From assembly GCA_002491195.1 (NCBI GenBank), contig DKVL01000020.1:1-64000 (forward strand): a stretch of DNA of 64,000 nucleotides, written 5' to 3'. Of the stretch, positions 34,533-43,166 are shown piece by piece. Position 1 is the first letter of the stretch; each line of letters begins with the position of its first letter. The translations under genes and the position numbers were made by a program. Under the pieces are notes generated by a model that was given only the letters and a program-made list of their open reading frames with translations, was not told the origin of the DNA and did not search any database. The stretch comes from Lachnospiraceae bacterium UBA7179. Lineage in GTDB: Bacteria; Bacillota; Clostridia; Lachnospirales; Lachnospiraceae.

Positions 34533-35027
34533 ATGGATCGGGAGACTTTACTGAAAGAGATCAATACTGCATATCATGAATTGGAAATGAAGGAGGCGGA
34601 GCTTGTCCATGCTTTGTTTCACAGGATATTTGAAATAGAATCCGGTTGGTATAATAATCATTATAATAAGCATGAGGACGGAAATTGGTCCAGGGCTTCC
34701 TATCCCATACCAGTCATTAGTGTAAAGGGATATTGTGATATTGAAATCTCGTTTGATACGGTAACAGTATCGACGAAGTTGAAGAGAAGAACCGCACTGG
34801 AATATTCCTACGATAAAATAGTGCAGTATGAATTTGAAGCATATGGAGTGGAAGATTATCTCGCGGATTTTTATCACGCAGGGCAGACTGTACAGGATTT
34901 GAAGGACAACATCGCAAAAAGTGATGAGGAGGAAATCGGATTCTCTTTTTTGTTTCCATTTGATGTGGATGGGAAAAAGGTTTTTGAATTTGTCAAGTTG
35001 CTGCGGCGTGAGCGTTTTTACTATTAA
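34533..35027 (+). CDS. Uncharacterised 164-residue cytosolic protein
   Basis: Begins MDRETLLKEINTAYHELEMK and contains two parts: an N-terminal helical hairpin, then strands (ISVKGYCDIEISFDTVTVST) and a C-terminal acidic helix (HAGQTVQDLKDNIAKSDEEE). No family is recognised. AAGGAG lies seven bases before the ATG at 34533. It stands between the ABC exporter genes and a small ORF. Confidence 0.7.
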   Translation: MDRETLLKEINTAYHELEMKEAELVHALFHRIFEIESGWYNNHYNKHEDGNWSRASYPIPVISVKGYCDIEISFDTVTVSTKLKRRTALEYSYDKIVQYEFEAYGVEDYLADFYHAGQTVQDLKDNIAKSDEEEIGFSFLFPFDVDGKKVFEFVKLLRRERFYY

Positions 35028-35114
35028 ACTTCATATAGATTTTTACCTGAATCTTATGTTATAATCTAAATAGATACAAACCATTGTAATAAAATGCAGA
35101 GGAGGTGGAGCGAT

Positions 35115-35252
35115 TTGCCATCACAGGGAGAAATCATAAAAGAATTGGCTGAAAAGCTGGAGCGTCAAGTGATCATAGATGCTTTGAGTAAGATCCAGAC
35201 AATGGAAGAATTGCAGGAGTATATAGAAAAGCTTCGCGCAAAGAATGAATAA
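35115..35252 (+). CDS. Small 45-residue helical protein
   Basis: Starts at TTG 35115 with AGAGGAGG well placed upstream. The sequence LPSQGEIIKELAEKLERQVI and MEELQEYIEKLRAKNE is strongly amphipathic. A perfect terminator follows six bases after the stop, which supports a real gene. Function unknown. Confidence 0.5.
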   Translation: MPSQGEIIKELAEKLERQVIIDALSKIQTMEELQEYIEKLRAKNE

Positions 35253-35256
35253 TACA

Positions 35257-35286
35257 CAAAGCCCCGCCGAAAAAGGCGGGGCTTTG
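35257..35286. terminator. Strong bidirectional terminator
   Basis: CAAAGCCCCGCC pairs perfectly with GGCGGGGCTTTG around GAAAAA. It lies between the small ORF and the convergent AraC-GGDEF gene. Confidence 0.88.
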
Positions 35287-35289
35287 CGT

Positions 35290-36087
35290 CTAGGCTTTGC
35301 TTGCCCTGAGTGCATTGTGCAGTCCGGCAAAAACTTCGTCGTAGCGGTTACATTCTTTGATGCTGACCGTAGTGACATACAGGGTTAGCGGTATTTCCTG
35401 ATCTTCATAAGAGAACGTCTGCCCGTTCATGCTGCGGATTTTCTCAGCAATCTGCTCTGCGTAAGCCTGATCGCTGCTGCCTGTCAGGATACAGAATTCA
35501 TCGCCGCCGATGCGGAATGTGATGTCCTCCTCACCCGACGCCGCAGTCATGCGCCGCATCTGCTCTAAGATTGCCAGATCTCCTGCTTTTCTGGAGATGT
35601 CATTGATCGCTATCATATGTTTGATGTCGCATAGGACGAAAAAGCAGTCCTTTCTCTCCTGAAACAGATCATACAGTTCATTGATATCTACGTGTCGTCT
35701 CTGCATAACGTAATTGTCCCCTTTCTGTGGAGGTTCATGAAACCTCGGAAATAATTCTGTGAATTTCGCGGTGCGAAATTCAGAAGGTCTACAGTTCCAT
35801 ACCTGTTCAAATGCACGTGCAAAGGATTCGTGTGTGCTATAACCATATTCCACGGCAATGTCCAGAATGGGCAGTTCCGGCTGAGTGGACAATTTCTTTG
35901 CAGCCAGCGTCATCCGTCTGCGGACGATGTACTCGTGGACGGAAATGTTATGTACACGGCGAAACAGTTTTTCGAGGGTGGACTTGGAGCAGAAGCAGGC
36001 GGCCGCGATGTCCTCAGTCCTGATCTCATCGCGCAGATGGATCTCAATGTATTCAAGTGCTGTCATTAATAGTTCGATCCGCTGCAT
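35290..36087 (-). CDS. AraC-type DNA-binding domain fused to a GGDEF domain
   Basis: A 265-residue protein of unusual order. Residues 1-105 form an AraC/XylS HTH at the very N-terminus (IRTEDIAAACFCSKSTLEKL and LDIAVEYGYSTHESFARAFE). After a linker, residues 140-260 form a GGDEF domain with CDIKHMIAINDISRKAGDLA and RIGGDEFCIL. The metal-binding Asp, the ND pair and the full GGDEF motif are kept, but the DxxFK pattern is altered (DIKHMI) and the domain is short at its end. It may make or bind cyclic di-GMP, or bind another nucleotide. Divergent from the AraC gene at 36277. GGGGGAACGG precedes ATG 36087. Confidence 0.85.
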   Translation of the reverse strand: MQRIELLMTALEYIEIHLRDEIRTEDIAAACFCSKSTLEKLFRRVHNISVHEYIVRRRMTLAAKKLSTQPELPILDIAVEYGYSTHESFARAFEQVWNCRPSEFRTAKFTELFPRFHEPPQKGDNYVMQRRHVDINELYDLFQERKDCFFVLCDIKHMIAINDISRKAGDLAILEQMRRMTAASGEEDITFRIGGDEFCILTGSSDQAYAEQIAEKIRSMNGQTFSYEDQEIPLTLYVTTVSIKECNRYDEVFAGLHNALRASKA

Positions 36088-36276
36088 CGTCCGTTCCCCC
36101 TTTCCGATATCGTGATACCATTATAGCAGAGGAAACCGTGTCAGGTTTGACTTTTTGAGTAAAGTTTTGAGATATTAAAAATGAAGATATTTTACAAGAC
36201 TGCACTTGATTTTCGGACTACAATAGGAAATGTACCTACAAAGGGGAATGATGCTGTGCAAAGGAAGGAGGATGGC

Positions 36277-37149
36277 ATGCAAAAGGAAGTCAGGACAGTT
36301 GTGTACGATGAGGAGTTAAGGCTGGAAGCATATCATTTCGAAGGAATCGTGCAGCCGTTTCCAAACCATTTTCATGAGGAATACTATGTGATTGGGTTTG
36401 TCGAGGGCGGGCGGCGGATGCTCTATTGCAAGAACAGGGAATATGTCATCGAGAAAGACTGCATATTGCTGTTTAATCCAGGAGACAACCATGCGTGTAC
36501 GCAGAGCGACGGCGAGCAGTTTGATTACCGGGGATTTAATATTTCCAGGGAAGTCATGCTGGATTTGGCGGAGGAAGTGACCGGTGAGCGGAAGCTTCCC
36601 GGATTTTCCGAGAATGTCATTATGGACGATGAGGCGGTGAGCTGTCTGCGCCCGCTGCATGAGATGGTTATGAAAGGGATGGGGGACTTTGGGAAGGAGG
36701 AAAAATTGCTGCTCCTGATCTCCATGTTGATCCAACAGTATGGGCAGCCGTTTGAATGCTGTATCCCGGAGTGCAGACAGGAGATCGAGCTGGCCTGTGA
36801 GTACATGAAACAGCATTTTGCCGAGCGCATCTATCTGGATCAGATCTGCCGGTATACAGGGTTGAGCAAATCGACGCTGCTGCGCGCCTTCACGAAGTCA
36901 AAAGGCGTCACGCCATACCGGTATCTGGAGACAATCCGCATCAGCGAAGCGAAGAAACTGTTGGGGCAGGGGATGGCGCCGGTGGATGCGGCGATACAGA
37001 CCGGATTTGCCGATCAGAGTCATTTTACGAATTATTTTAACAGCTTTATCGGGCTTACACCCGGCTGCTATAATGAGATTTTCTCGCCGAACAACAGGGG
37101 CGGGCGTCAGGAGGAGGAAGATGGATATGGATATGGATCCGCAGAGTGA
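36277..37149 (+). CDS. AraC-family transcriptional regulator, N-terminal cupin
   Basis: About 290 residues. The N-terminal cupin (AraC_binding) has HFHEEYYVIGFVEGGRRML and NPGDNHACTQSDG. The C-terminal double HTH (about 185-285) has IYLDQICRYTGLSKSTLLRA and AIQTGFADQSHFTNYFNSF, ending in IGLTPGCYNEIF. ATG at 36277 has AGGAGG six bases upstream. It overlaps the DUF2000 gene by 29 bases; the C-terminal acidic tail QEEEDGYGYGSAE is a result of that overlap. The cupin suggests a small-molecule ligand. Confidence 0.9.
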   Translation: MQKEVRTVVYDEELRLEAYHFEGIVQPFPNHFHEEYYVIGFVEGGRRMLYCKNREYVIEKDCILLFNPGDNHACTQSDGEQFDYRGFNISREVMLDLAEEVTGERKLPGFSENVIMDDEAVSCLRPLHEMVMKGMGDFGKEEKLLLLISMLIQQYGQPFECCIPECRQEIELACEYMKQHFAERIYLDQICRYTGLSKSTLLRAFTKSKGVTPYRYLETIRISEAKKLLGQGMAPVDAAIQTGFADQSHFTNYFNSFIGLTPGCYNEIFSPNNRGGRQEEEDGYGYGSAE

Positions 37150-37555
37150 AAAATGTGTCATGGTGATTGATGAGAAGCTGCCGTTAGGAATCATAGCAAA
37201 CACGGCTGCCATTATGGGTATTACGCTGGGAAAGGAGAGACCAGAGCTGGTTGGCAGGGATGTGTGTGACAGATCAGGTAAAAGGCACCAGGGTATTATT
37301 GAGTTTCCCGTTCCCATCCTAAAGGGAGATTCCAAGCTGATCAAATCAATCAGGGAGAGATTATACGAACCGGAATTTTCGGGTTTGTCGGTGGTTGACT
37401 TCTCTGACTTGGCGCAGGGATGCAAGACGTATGAGGAATTTATCGAAAAGATGAGCAAGGCATCCGGGCCAGAGCTCAATTATCTGGGAATTGCGATCTG
37501 CGGTGCCAAAAAGAAAGTCAATAAGCTGACGGGGAATGTGCCGCTGCTGCGGTAA
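37121..37555 (+). CDS. DUF2000 family protein
   Basis: A 144-residue protein. After a repetitive start (MDMDMDPQSEK) it shows the DUF2000 pattern: VIDEKLPLGIIANTAAIMGI, then QGIIEFPVPILKGD, then AQGCKTYEEFIEKM and LGIAICGAKKKVNKLTG. The family has a PTH2-like fold and no firm role. It is coupled to the AraC gene (overlap of 29 bases), a linkage known for this family, so it may be regulated by, or act with, that regulator. GGAGGAGG lies before the ATG. Confidence 0.85.
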   Translation: MDMDMDPQSEKCVMVIDEKLPLGIIANTAAIMGITLGKERPELVGRDVCDRSGKRHQGIIEFPVPILKGDSKLIKSIRERLYEPEFSGLSVVDFSDLAQGCKTYEEFIEKMSKASGPELNYLGIAICGAKKKVNKLTGNVPLLR

Positions 37556-37570
37556 AGCTTTTGTATCATA

Positions 37571-37605
37571 ACCCACTGTTTCCTATAAAATAGGGCGCAG
37601 TGGGT
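37571..37605 (+). terminator. Terminator after DUF2000 gene
   Basis: ACCCACTG pairs with CAGTGGGT, followed by CTTGC; weak T-run. Confidence 0.55.
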
Positions 37606-37643
37606 CTTGCAGCACAGTGCAAAGTCCTGCACTGAACTTTAAC
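37606..37643. repeat. Remnant of GTTAC-family MITE end
   Basis: TTGCAGCACAGTGCAAAG and the final CTGAACTTTAAC match the right end of the element at 15592-15726. The left end is missing. Confidence 0.5.
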
Positions 37644-37701
37644 AAAATCTAAGCGTCAAAGCTTGCATTTTTTTCAGAAGTATAGTATAAACTAATTAAG
37701 C

Positions 37702-37770
37702 AAAGACCATCTCCTGCCCCCATTTGTCCCGATTCATTGAATCGGTTGACCGGGCGGGAAGATGGTCTTT
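37702..37770. terminator. Long bidirectional hairpin terminator
   Basis: AAAGACCATC pairs with GATGGTCTTT, with further pairing inside (CCGATTCA/TGAATCGG). It lies at the edge of the accessory segment and directly after the nuclease gene on the minus strand. Confidence 0.75.
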
Positions 37771-37774
37771 CTTA

Positions 37775-38254
37775 TTACCTGCAATATACTTTTAATATTT
37801 CGCCATTGTTCATTATCACAATCTTATCAACAAAACGTGTGTGTCTGGAAAAATAAAGTGCTTCTGCCTGTTTTATAACCGCATCCTTTGACAGGGGGCA
37901 ATCTGTGACATCAAAAATAAAACTTGACGCCTGTTTCATTTTTTTCGACACCACATTGTAAAGCAAATCTTTACTTCTTCCGGTTGGAGACTTTAAGTCA
38001 AAACGTTCCCCATCAACCAAATAGTCTGGCGTTTGTATGCCTTGTGGAGTCATCACTTGCGGTACAAATTCAATATGTTTTCCATACTTCCCGCTTAAAA
38101 TTGCAGCGATCTTCCTTTCCTGCTCTGTTGGACGAAGTATGACATGTTTTCCGTCTACCTTGTATGTCGTGCCATTGACTATGTATTCCTGTCTTTCTGC
38201 GACAGTCCCTTTTGTTCCTTTTGTCCTTGTCCATTCTTGTGTAATATCATTCAT
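37775..38254 (-). CDS. Orphan CdiA C-terminal-like nuclease domain
   Basis: A 159-residue protein that matches the toxic C-terminal nuclease module of CdiA and related polymorphic toxins, a PD-(D/E)XK-like fold that cuts tRNA. The catalytic pattern is seen in TPDYLVDGERFDLKSPTG (Asp, then DLK). Other segments: GKHIEFVPQVMTP, VVSKKMKQASSFIFDVTD and FVDKIVIMNNGEILKVY. There is no signal, repeat or carrier domain: an in-frame TAG lies 11 codons before the ATG at 38254 and no ribosome binding site is visible. An immunity gene is not evident. It could be a captured toxin tip or a small intracellular nuclease. Confidence 0.72.
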   Translation of the reverse strand: MNDITQEWTRTKGTKGTVAERQEYIVNGTTYKVDGKHVILRPTEQERKIAAILSGKYGKHIEFVPQVMTPQGIQTPDYLVDGERFDLKSPTGRSKDLLYNVVSKKMKQASSFIFDVTDCPLSKDAVIKQAEALYFSRHTRFVDKIVIMNNGEILKVYCR

Positions 38255-38416
38255 GGAACCAATGCTATCAGATTTTTCTTTCCCCGTCTAGTGGTTTATA
38301 TCATTCTATTCCTCCCACTGGCTGCAAGTTTTTCCTTAAATACTTAATATTAGAACTCTTTTTTGTTATATATAGCACCTTATGAAAGTTGGGTCAAGGA
38401 AAAGCGGAAGGGGATT

Positions 38417-38668
38417 TCAACGAAACTCAAATAATTTGTGAACTGGAACATCCAATGCTTTTGCAATACTAAAAATGACATCAAGAGAAACTGCGCAATC
38501 GTTATTCTCGATTCGTGACATATGAGTACGGCTGATATCAATTTGATCCGCTAACTGAATTTGAGACAATCCTTTTTCTTTTCGGTAATATGCAATATAA
38601 AGGACAGGGAACAAGTGATAACGGACATTCTTGAATATTTTGAATAAGCAGATCGGGAGAGAATGCAA
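38417..38668 (-). CDS. XRE-family HTH protein
   Basis: About 60 reliable residues: YYRKEKGLSQIQLADQIDIS then RTHMSRIENNDCAVSLDVIF and AKALDVPVHKLFEF, a standard Cro/CI-type HTH. The start is uncertain. The frame opens at a TTG at 38668 without a site, and the first 25 residues are poorly typical, so the gene may be cut or frameshifted at its 5' end. It lies upstream of the nuclease gene on the same strand and may regulate it. Confidence 0.7.
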   Translation of the reverse strand: MHSLPICLFKIFKNVRYHLFPVLYIAYYRKEKGLSQIQLADQIDISRTHMSRIENNDCAVSLDVIFSIAKALDVPVHKLFEFR

Positions 38669-38836
38669 AAAAGAACGATGTTGCCAGTGAAGCTGTTAAG
38701 AATGATAGTAAATTGATCTGGTTGAGTTAAGGCAAAGGAACGACTTTTTCGTAAAATCAATATCCACCTATGGTTAAAGCAGATACCGCACCATTTCTTG
38801 AAAAATGGCAGGTGAAATTAATATCTCATACTCATG

Positions 38837-38865
38837 TTGTGAAAAAAGCTGGTATCGTGTATACT
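38837..38865 (+). promoter_or_regulatory. Promoter of AAA/PDDEXK gene
   Basis: TTGTGA at 38837-38842 and TATACT at 38860-38865, spacing 17. Confidence 0.6.
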
Positions 38866-38908
38866 GATAACAAGAAAACAATTTATATCAGATAAGGGAG
38901 GGCGCCAT

Positions 38909-40646
38909 ATGAATGAAAACAAGGCAGGGCTTGGATATCAGAACTTCGAGGAAGTAAGAACCCAGCAGATCTTCTATATTGACAAGACAGATTTTATCAG
39001 AGAATGGTGGGAATGCGCAGATAAAGTTACCCTGATCACACGCCCGCGCAGGTTCGGGAAGACACTGAACATGAGTATGACGGAGTGTTTTTTCTCAAAT
39101 AAGTATGCGGGCAGGAGCGATCTGTTTGAAGGCCTGTCCATATGGGAGGAAAAATCTCCCGATGGGGAATACAGGTACAGGAAGCTGCAGGGCGCTTTCC
39201 CGGTAATCTTTTTAAGTTTTGCCAATGTAAAGGCAGCGACCTATCAAGAGATGCTGTTCAAGATCACAAAAGTAATCACTGATTTGTATAATAAAAATGA
39301 CTATCTGTTAGAGGGAAAACTGTTAAATGATAAAGAACGTAGATATTATCAGGAAATAGAACCAGGAATGAGCAGCGAATTAGCCACGGATGCCATTAAC
39401 ATGATGGCATGTTTCATGCAGCGTCATTATGGCCAGAAAGTAATTATCATCCTGGATGAATATGACACGCCGATGCAGGATGCATGGATTTCCGGGTACT
39501 GGGAGGATACGGTCAGATTTTTTAGCGGTCTGTTCAACTCCACGTTTAAGACAAATGAATACCTTGAGCGCGGATTGATTACAGGAATAACGAGAGTTGC
39601 AAAAGAAAGCATCTTCACAGGCATGAACAACCTGAACGTTATTACTACAACATCTAATAAATATATGACATCCTTCGGTTTTACAGAGGAGGAAGTCTTT
39701 ACAGCGCTTGATGATGCAGGGTATGGGGAGCAGAAAGAAAAAGTAAAGAGATGGTACGACGGGTTTACATTCGGTGTCTGTGCCGATATATACAATCCGT
39801 GGTCAATTGTGTCATTTATAAATGGGGGGGGGAAAATATGATACCTACTGGTCAAATACAAGCGGAAAAGGACTTGTGAATCAGTTGATCCAGAAAGGGA
39901 CACCCAGCATAAAACAGACAATGGAAGATCTCCTGCAGGGCAAAAGCTTTGAGGCGGAGATTGATGAAAAAATAGTGTTTGACCAGTTAAACGGCAGCGC
40001 GGATGCGGTGTGGAGTCTTTTTCTTGCAACAGGTTATCTGAAAGTGTTAAATGTGAGGACACTGGATGCGGACGAGGAGGGCGTGGGAGAAGAGGGTGAT
40101 GTCTGGTACACACTGACCATCACGAACCTTGAAGTGAAACGCATGTTCCGTAAAATGGTCAAAGACTGGTTCAAAAATGATGCAGAAGCATATTACAATG
40201 AGTTTATAAAATCACTTTTAAATGATAACGTAAAGAAGATGAATACGTTCATGAACAAGGTTGCACTAAACACTTTCAGCTCTTTCGATAGTGGAAATAA
40301 GCCTTCCGAACAGACGGAACCAGAGCGTTTTTATCATGGTTTTGTGCTTGGCATGGTGGTAAATCTTTCGGATGCTTACAAAGTCCGTTCCAACAGGGAG
40401 AGCGGGTTTGGACGGTACGATGTATTGATAGAACCTCTTGATAAGGCAAAAAAAGCTTATATTCTGGAATTTAAGGTATTGGATCCGGATGAGGACGAGA
40501 GGACGCTTGAGGATACCCTTGCAAACGCCCATGCACAGATTGAGGAAAAGCAGTATGAGGCAGAGCTGATATCGTCTGGTTATTCACCGGAACAGATCAG
40601 AAAGTATGGGTTTGCGTTTAAAGGCAAGGAGTGCCTGATCGGATAA
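38909..40646 (+). pseudogene. AAA-ATPase-like / PD-(D/E)XK nuclease protein, out of frame in a G9 tract
   Basis: One gene of about 578 residues split by a slip in a run of nine G (39824-39832). The upstream frame (311 residues, MNENKAGLGYQNFEEVRTQQ) holds the AAA-ATPase_like domain (PF09820) with Walker A-like RPRRFGKTLNMS and Walker B-like IILDEYDTPM. It stops just after the G-run at SFINGGGKI. The downstream frame (GKYDTYWSNTSGKGLVNQLI onward) holds the DUF1703/PDDEXK_9 domain with GFGRYDVLIEP and YILEFKVLD. Eight or five G would restore the frame. The family is common in gut Bacteroidetes and Clostridia and is poorly understood. The tract is a candidate for phase variation. Confidence 0.82.
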
Positions 40647-40955
40647 ATGTTACAATATTTGATTTTGGTTGGGACTGCGGAGACACTCCTGGGCTCACAT
40701 ACTTCAAAGCCGTATAATCCTGATATTGCCAGGGTGACTGAAAAGGTGACTGTAAGGGTGACTGATGCTTTGACAGAGAATGAGCAAAAAGTGCTTGAAA
40801 TTTTGCGGAAAAATCTATCTGTAACCTATATAGAGATGGCGAATCAAATGAACATTAGTCGAAAAGCGGTTTCTCAGAAAATTAAACAACGAAAAGATAA
40901 GGGTCTTATTTTAAGAGTTGGTTCAACGAAGAATGGGTATTGGAAATTATTATAA
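40647..40955 (+). pseudogene. C-terminal winged-helix fragment of an AlbA_2/HATPase_c_4-type regulator
   Basis: A 102-residue frame with repeats EKVTVRVTDALTENEQKVLE followed by a winged helix (IEMANQMNISRKAVSQKIKQ and RVGSTKNGYWKLL). The same tail is seen at the end of large 'putative DNA binding' proteins with an AlbA_2 domain and a GHKL-like ATPase; only the tail is here. It starts three bases after the PDDEXK stop codon. It is probably a remnant. Confidence 0.6.
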
Positions 40956-41020
40956 AAGTGCAATATAAAATACAGATGTGTGCACCATAACGGTTCTTTC
41001 CGCAAATTCTGAATAAAATA

Positions 41021-41048
41021 TTGACAAACAGCGAAATTTGTGTAAACT
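41021..41048 (+). promoter_or_regulatory. Promoter of ATP-grasp/transglutaminase cluster
   Basis: TTGACA at 41021-41026 and TAAACT at 41043-41048, spacing 16. Confidence 0.65.
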
Positions 41049-41073
41049 TAAAACATAATCATTGTTTGAACAA

Positions 41074-41104
41074 AGGCGTTCTGCGTAGGGCAGGACGCCT
41101 TTTT
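41074..41104 (+). terminator. Intrinsic terminator just after promoter (possible attenuator)
   Basis: AGGCGTTCTGC pairs with GCAGGACGCCT (one G-U pair), then TTTTT. It lies only about 25 bases after the predicted transcription start and 65 bases before the first gene, so it could control read-through. Confidence 0.6.
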
Positions 41105-41169
41105 ATGTGCATGGGGCGCCATCCCTCTGCCTGTTCGTTACTTCATACAGAGAAAGGTGCGTGAGTTGT

Positions 41170-42489
41170 ATGTATGAGATGGATTTGCTTGACAACACAG
41201 AAAATGTAAACAGACTGTTAGCCAGATACGGTGTGAAATTTGGGATTTACAAAAACAACACCTTCAAGGAGCAGTTGTTCCCGTTTGATGCTATACCGCG
41301 GGTGATTCAGCGGGAGGAGTTCGACTATCTGGAAAAGGGATTGAAGCAGCGGGTCATGGCGCTCAATCTGTTTCTGGATGACATCTACCATGACAAGAAG
41401 ATTGTGAAGGACAAGGTGATCCCGGAGGATTTTATTTTCGCATCAAGCGGCTATATGCCAGAGTGCGAAGGCGTTACACCTGTCAAGAAGATCTATTCCC
41501 ATATCTCGGGAATCGACCTTGTAAAAGGCAAAAATGAGAGGTGGTATATCCTTGAGGACAATCTGCGGGTGCCGTCGGGCGCGTCCTATCCCATGATCGC
41601 AAGGGAGCTGTGCCGACGGAGCAGTCCCAAGACATTCCGAGATAACCAGCTCGAGGACAACAGAAATTATGCGCAGCTTTTGCGAAAGACACTGGACAAT
41701 GTGAATGTTGAAGGCCATACGGTGATCCTGACGCCAGGCAGATATAACGCTGCTTACTTTGAGCATTCGTATCTGGCGGAAAAGACAGGCTCGCATCTGG
41801 TCAACGGAAGCGAATTGGTTGTGGAGGATGATAAACTCTATTATGTCGATTACAAGGGCAAGAGGGAGCGGGTGGGCGCCGTATACCGCAGGATTTCCGA
41901 TGAGTATCTTGATCCCATGCATTTTAATCCGGAGTCCGTGATCGGAATACCGCATATTTTTGACGTGTACAGAAAAGGAAATATCGCGCTGCTCAATGCG
42001 CCCGGAAACGGCATTGCTGACGACAAGGGCATCTACTATTTTGTGCCGAAGATGATCAAATACTATCTCGGCGAGGAACCTGTTTTATCTAACGCGCCGA
42101 CCTATCTGCCGTTTTATGAGGACGATATGGCGTATGTGCTGGAACATTTTGACAAGCTGGTACTTAAGGATGTCGCGGAGGCCGGCGGTTACGGCGTCGT
42201 GTTCGGCAGCAGCATGACCAGGGAACAGAAGGCAGATTTTATCGCATTGCTGAAAAGGGAACCAAGGCGTTTTATCGCACAGGAGGTCATCGATTTTCAG
42301 GATCTGGATATACAGGATGACGGTGAGGTCGTGGCGAGAAAAGCGGATCTGCGCGCGTTTGTGCTGATGGCGGATGAGCCTTATGTATGGAAGAGCGGAC
42401 TCACCAGATTTTCGCGCAACCCGGATTCGTTTATTGTGAACTCATCGCAGGGAGGAGGATTTAAGGACACATGGGTATTATCTCATTAG
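41170..42489 (+). CDS. Circularly permuted ATP-grasp type 2 protein (DUF404/DUF407)
   Basis: A 439-residue protein. The fold is a circularly permuted ATP-grasp, predicted to join an amine to a carboxylate through an acyl phosphate. Typical segments: MALNLFLDDIYHDKKIVKD, PECEGVTPVKKIYSHISGID, WYILEDNLRVPSGASYPM (the conserved DN-RxPSG motif), VGAVYRRISDEYLDP, DKLVLKDVAEAGGYGVVFG and FIAQEVIDFQDL with RKADLRAFVLM near the C-terminus. ATG at 41170 has GAAAGGTG upstream. It overlaps the alpha-E gene by 19 bases. Its product is unknown; related clusters were proposed to make modified peptides or tags. Confidence 0.9.
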   Translation: MYEMDLLDNTENVNRLLARYGVKFGIYKNNTFKEQLFPFDAIPRVIQREEFDYLEKGLKQRVMALNLFLDDIYHDKKIVKDKVIPEDFIFASSGYMPECEGVTPVKKIYSHISGIDLVKGKNERWYILEDNLRVPSGASYPMIARELCRRSSPKTFRDNQLEDNRNYAQLLRKTLDNVNVEGHTVILTPGRYNAAYFEHSYLAEKTGSHLVNGSELVVEDDKLYYVDYKGKRERVGAVYRRISDEYLDPMHFNPESVIGIPHIFDVYRKGNIALLNAPGNGIADDKGIYYFVPKMIKYYLGEEPVLSNAPTYLPFYEDDMAYVLEHFDKLVLKDVAEAGGYGVVFGSSMTREQKADFIALLKREPRRFIAQEVIDFQDLDIQDDGEVVARKADLRAFVLMADEPYVWKSGLTRFSRNPDSFIVNSSQGGGFKDTWVLSH

Positions 42490-43151
42490 AACAGACAAAC
42501 AGGCTGTATTGGCTTGGAAGGTACTCGGAGCGGGTGTACACGACGATTCGTCTTTATTCGAAGTGCTATGATGACATGATTGACGATATCGGGGAAAATT
42601 ATGCAGATTTCTGTAAAATGCTGGAGATTCCAAACATTTATCAGAGCAAGGAAGACTTTAATCAGCGATATGGTTTTGACGAGACGGATCCTAATTCGAT
42701 TCTGAGTAATCTGATACGCGCGTATGACAATGCGATCGTGTTAAGGGAGGAGATTGGGAGCGAAACGCTTTCGTACATACAACTTGCTATTTATGCGATC
42801 AATAAGGCAAAGATTTCGCGTGCGCCGCTTCTGGAACTGCAGAATGTGCAGGATAATATTCTTGCTTTCTGGGGCATCGCCGATGATTTTATTGAGAGTG
42901 AGACAATCCGGAATATCATTCGGACGGGAAAAAGGGTTGAGCGTATTGACTTGTACGCGCGGTTAAAAATTGGCGCCAGAGAGCTCAAAAGCGAACTGCG
43001 GAGACTGCATACCAGACTGGTCAGCAGCGGTATGCCCTACGATCAGGCATGCCTGGATTTTTTAAGTGGTGCGATTGAGCATATCGATGAGAATGCGGCG
43101 ATTGATTATTGCGGTATTGTCAGGAATGTGGAAAGTCTTGTAAGTGTATAA
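42471..43151 (+). CDS. Alpha-E domain protein (DUF403)
   Basis: A 226-residue all-helical protein. The start MGIISLEQTNRLYWLGRYSE RVYTTIRL is the signature of the alpha-E family, which is nearly always encoded next to circularly permuted ATP-grasp genes. Further segments: RAYDNAIVLREEIGSETLSY and LPFWGIADDFIE-like LAFWGIADDFIESETIRNII. No catalytic residues stand out; it may be a scaffold or a substrate carrier. Its start lies inside the ATP-grasp gene, so translation is coupled. Confidence 0.9.
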   Translation: MGIISLEQTNRLYWLGRYSERVYTTIRLYSKCYDDMIDDIGENYADFCKMLEIPNIYQSKEDFNQRYGFDETDPNSILSNLIRAYDNAIVLREEIGSETLSYIQLAIYAINKAKISRAPLLELQNVQDNILAFWGIADDFIESETIRNIIRTGKRVERIDLYARLKIGARELKSELRRLHTRLVSSGMPYDQACLDFLSGAIEHIDENAAIDYCGIVRNVESLVSV

Positions 43152-43166
43152 AATATATGGAGGCTG

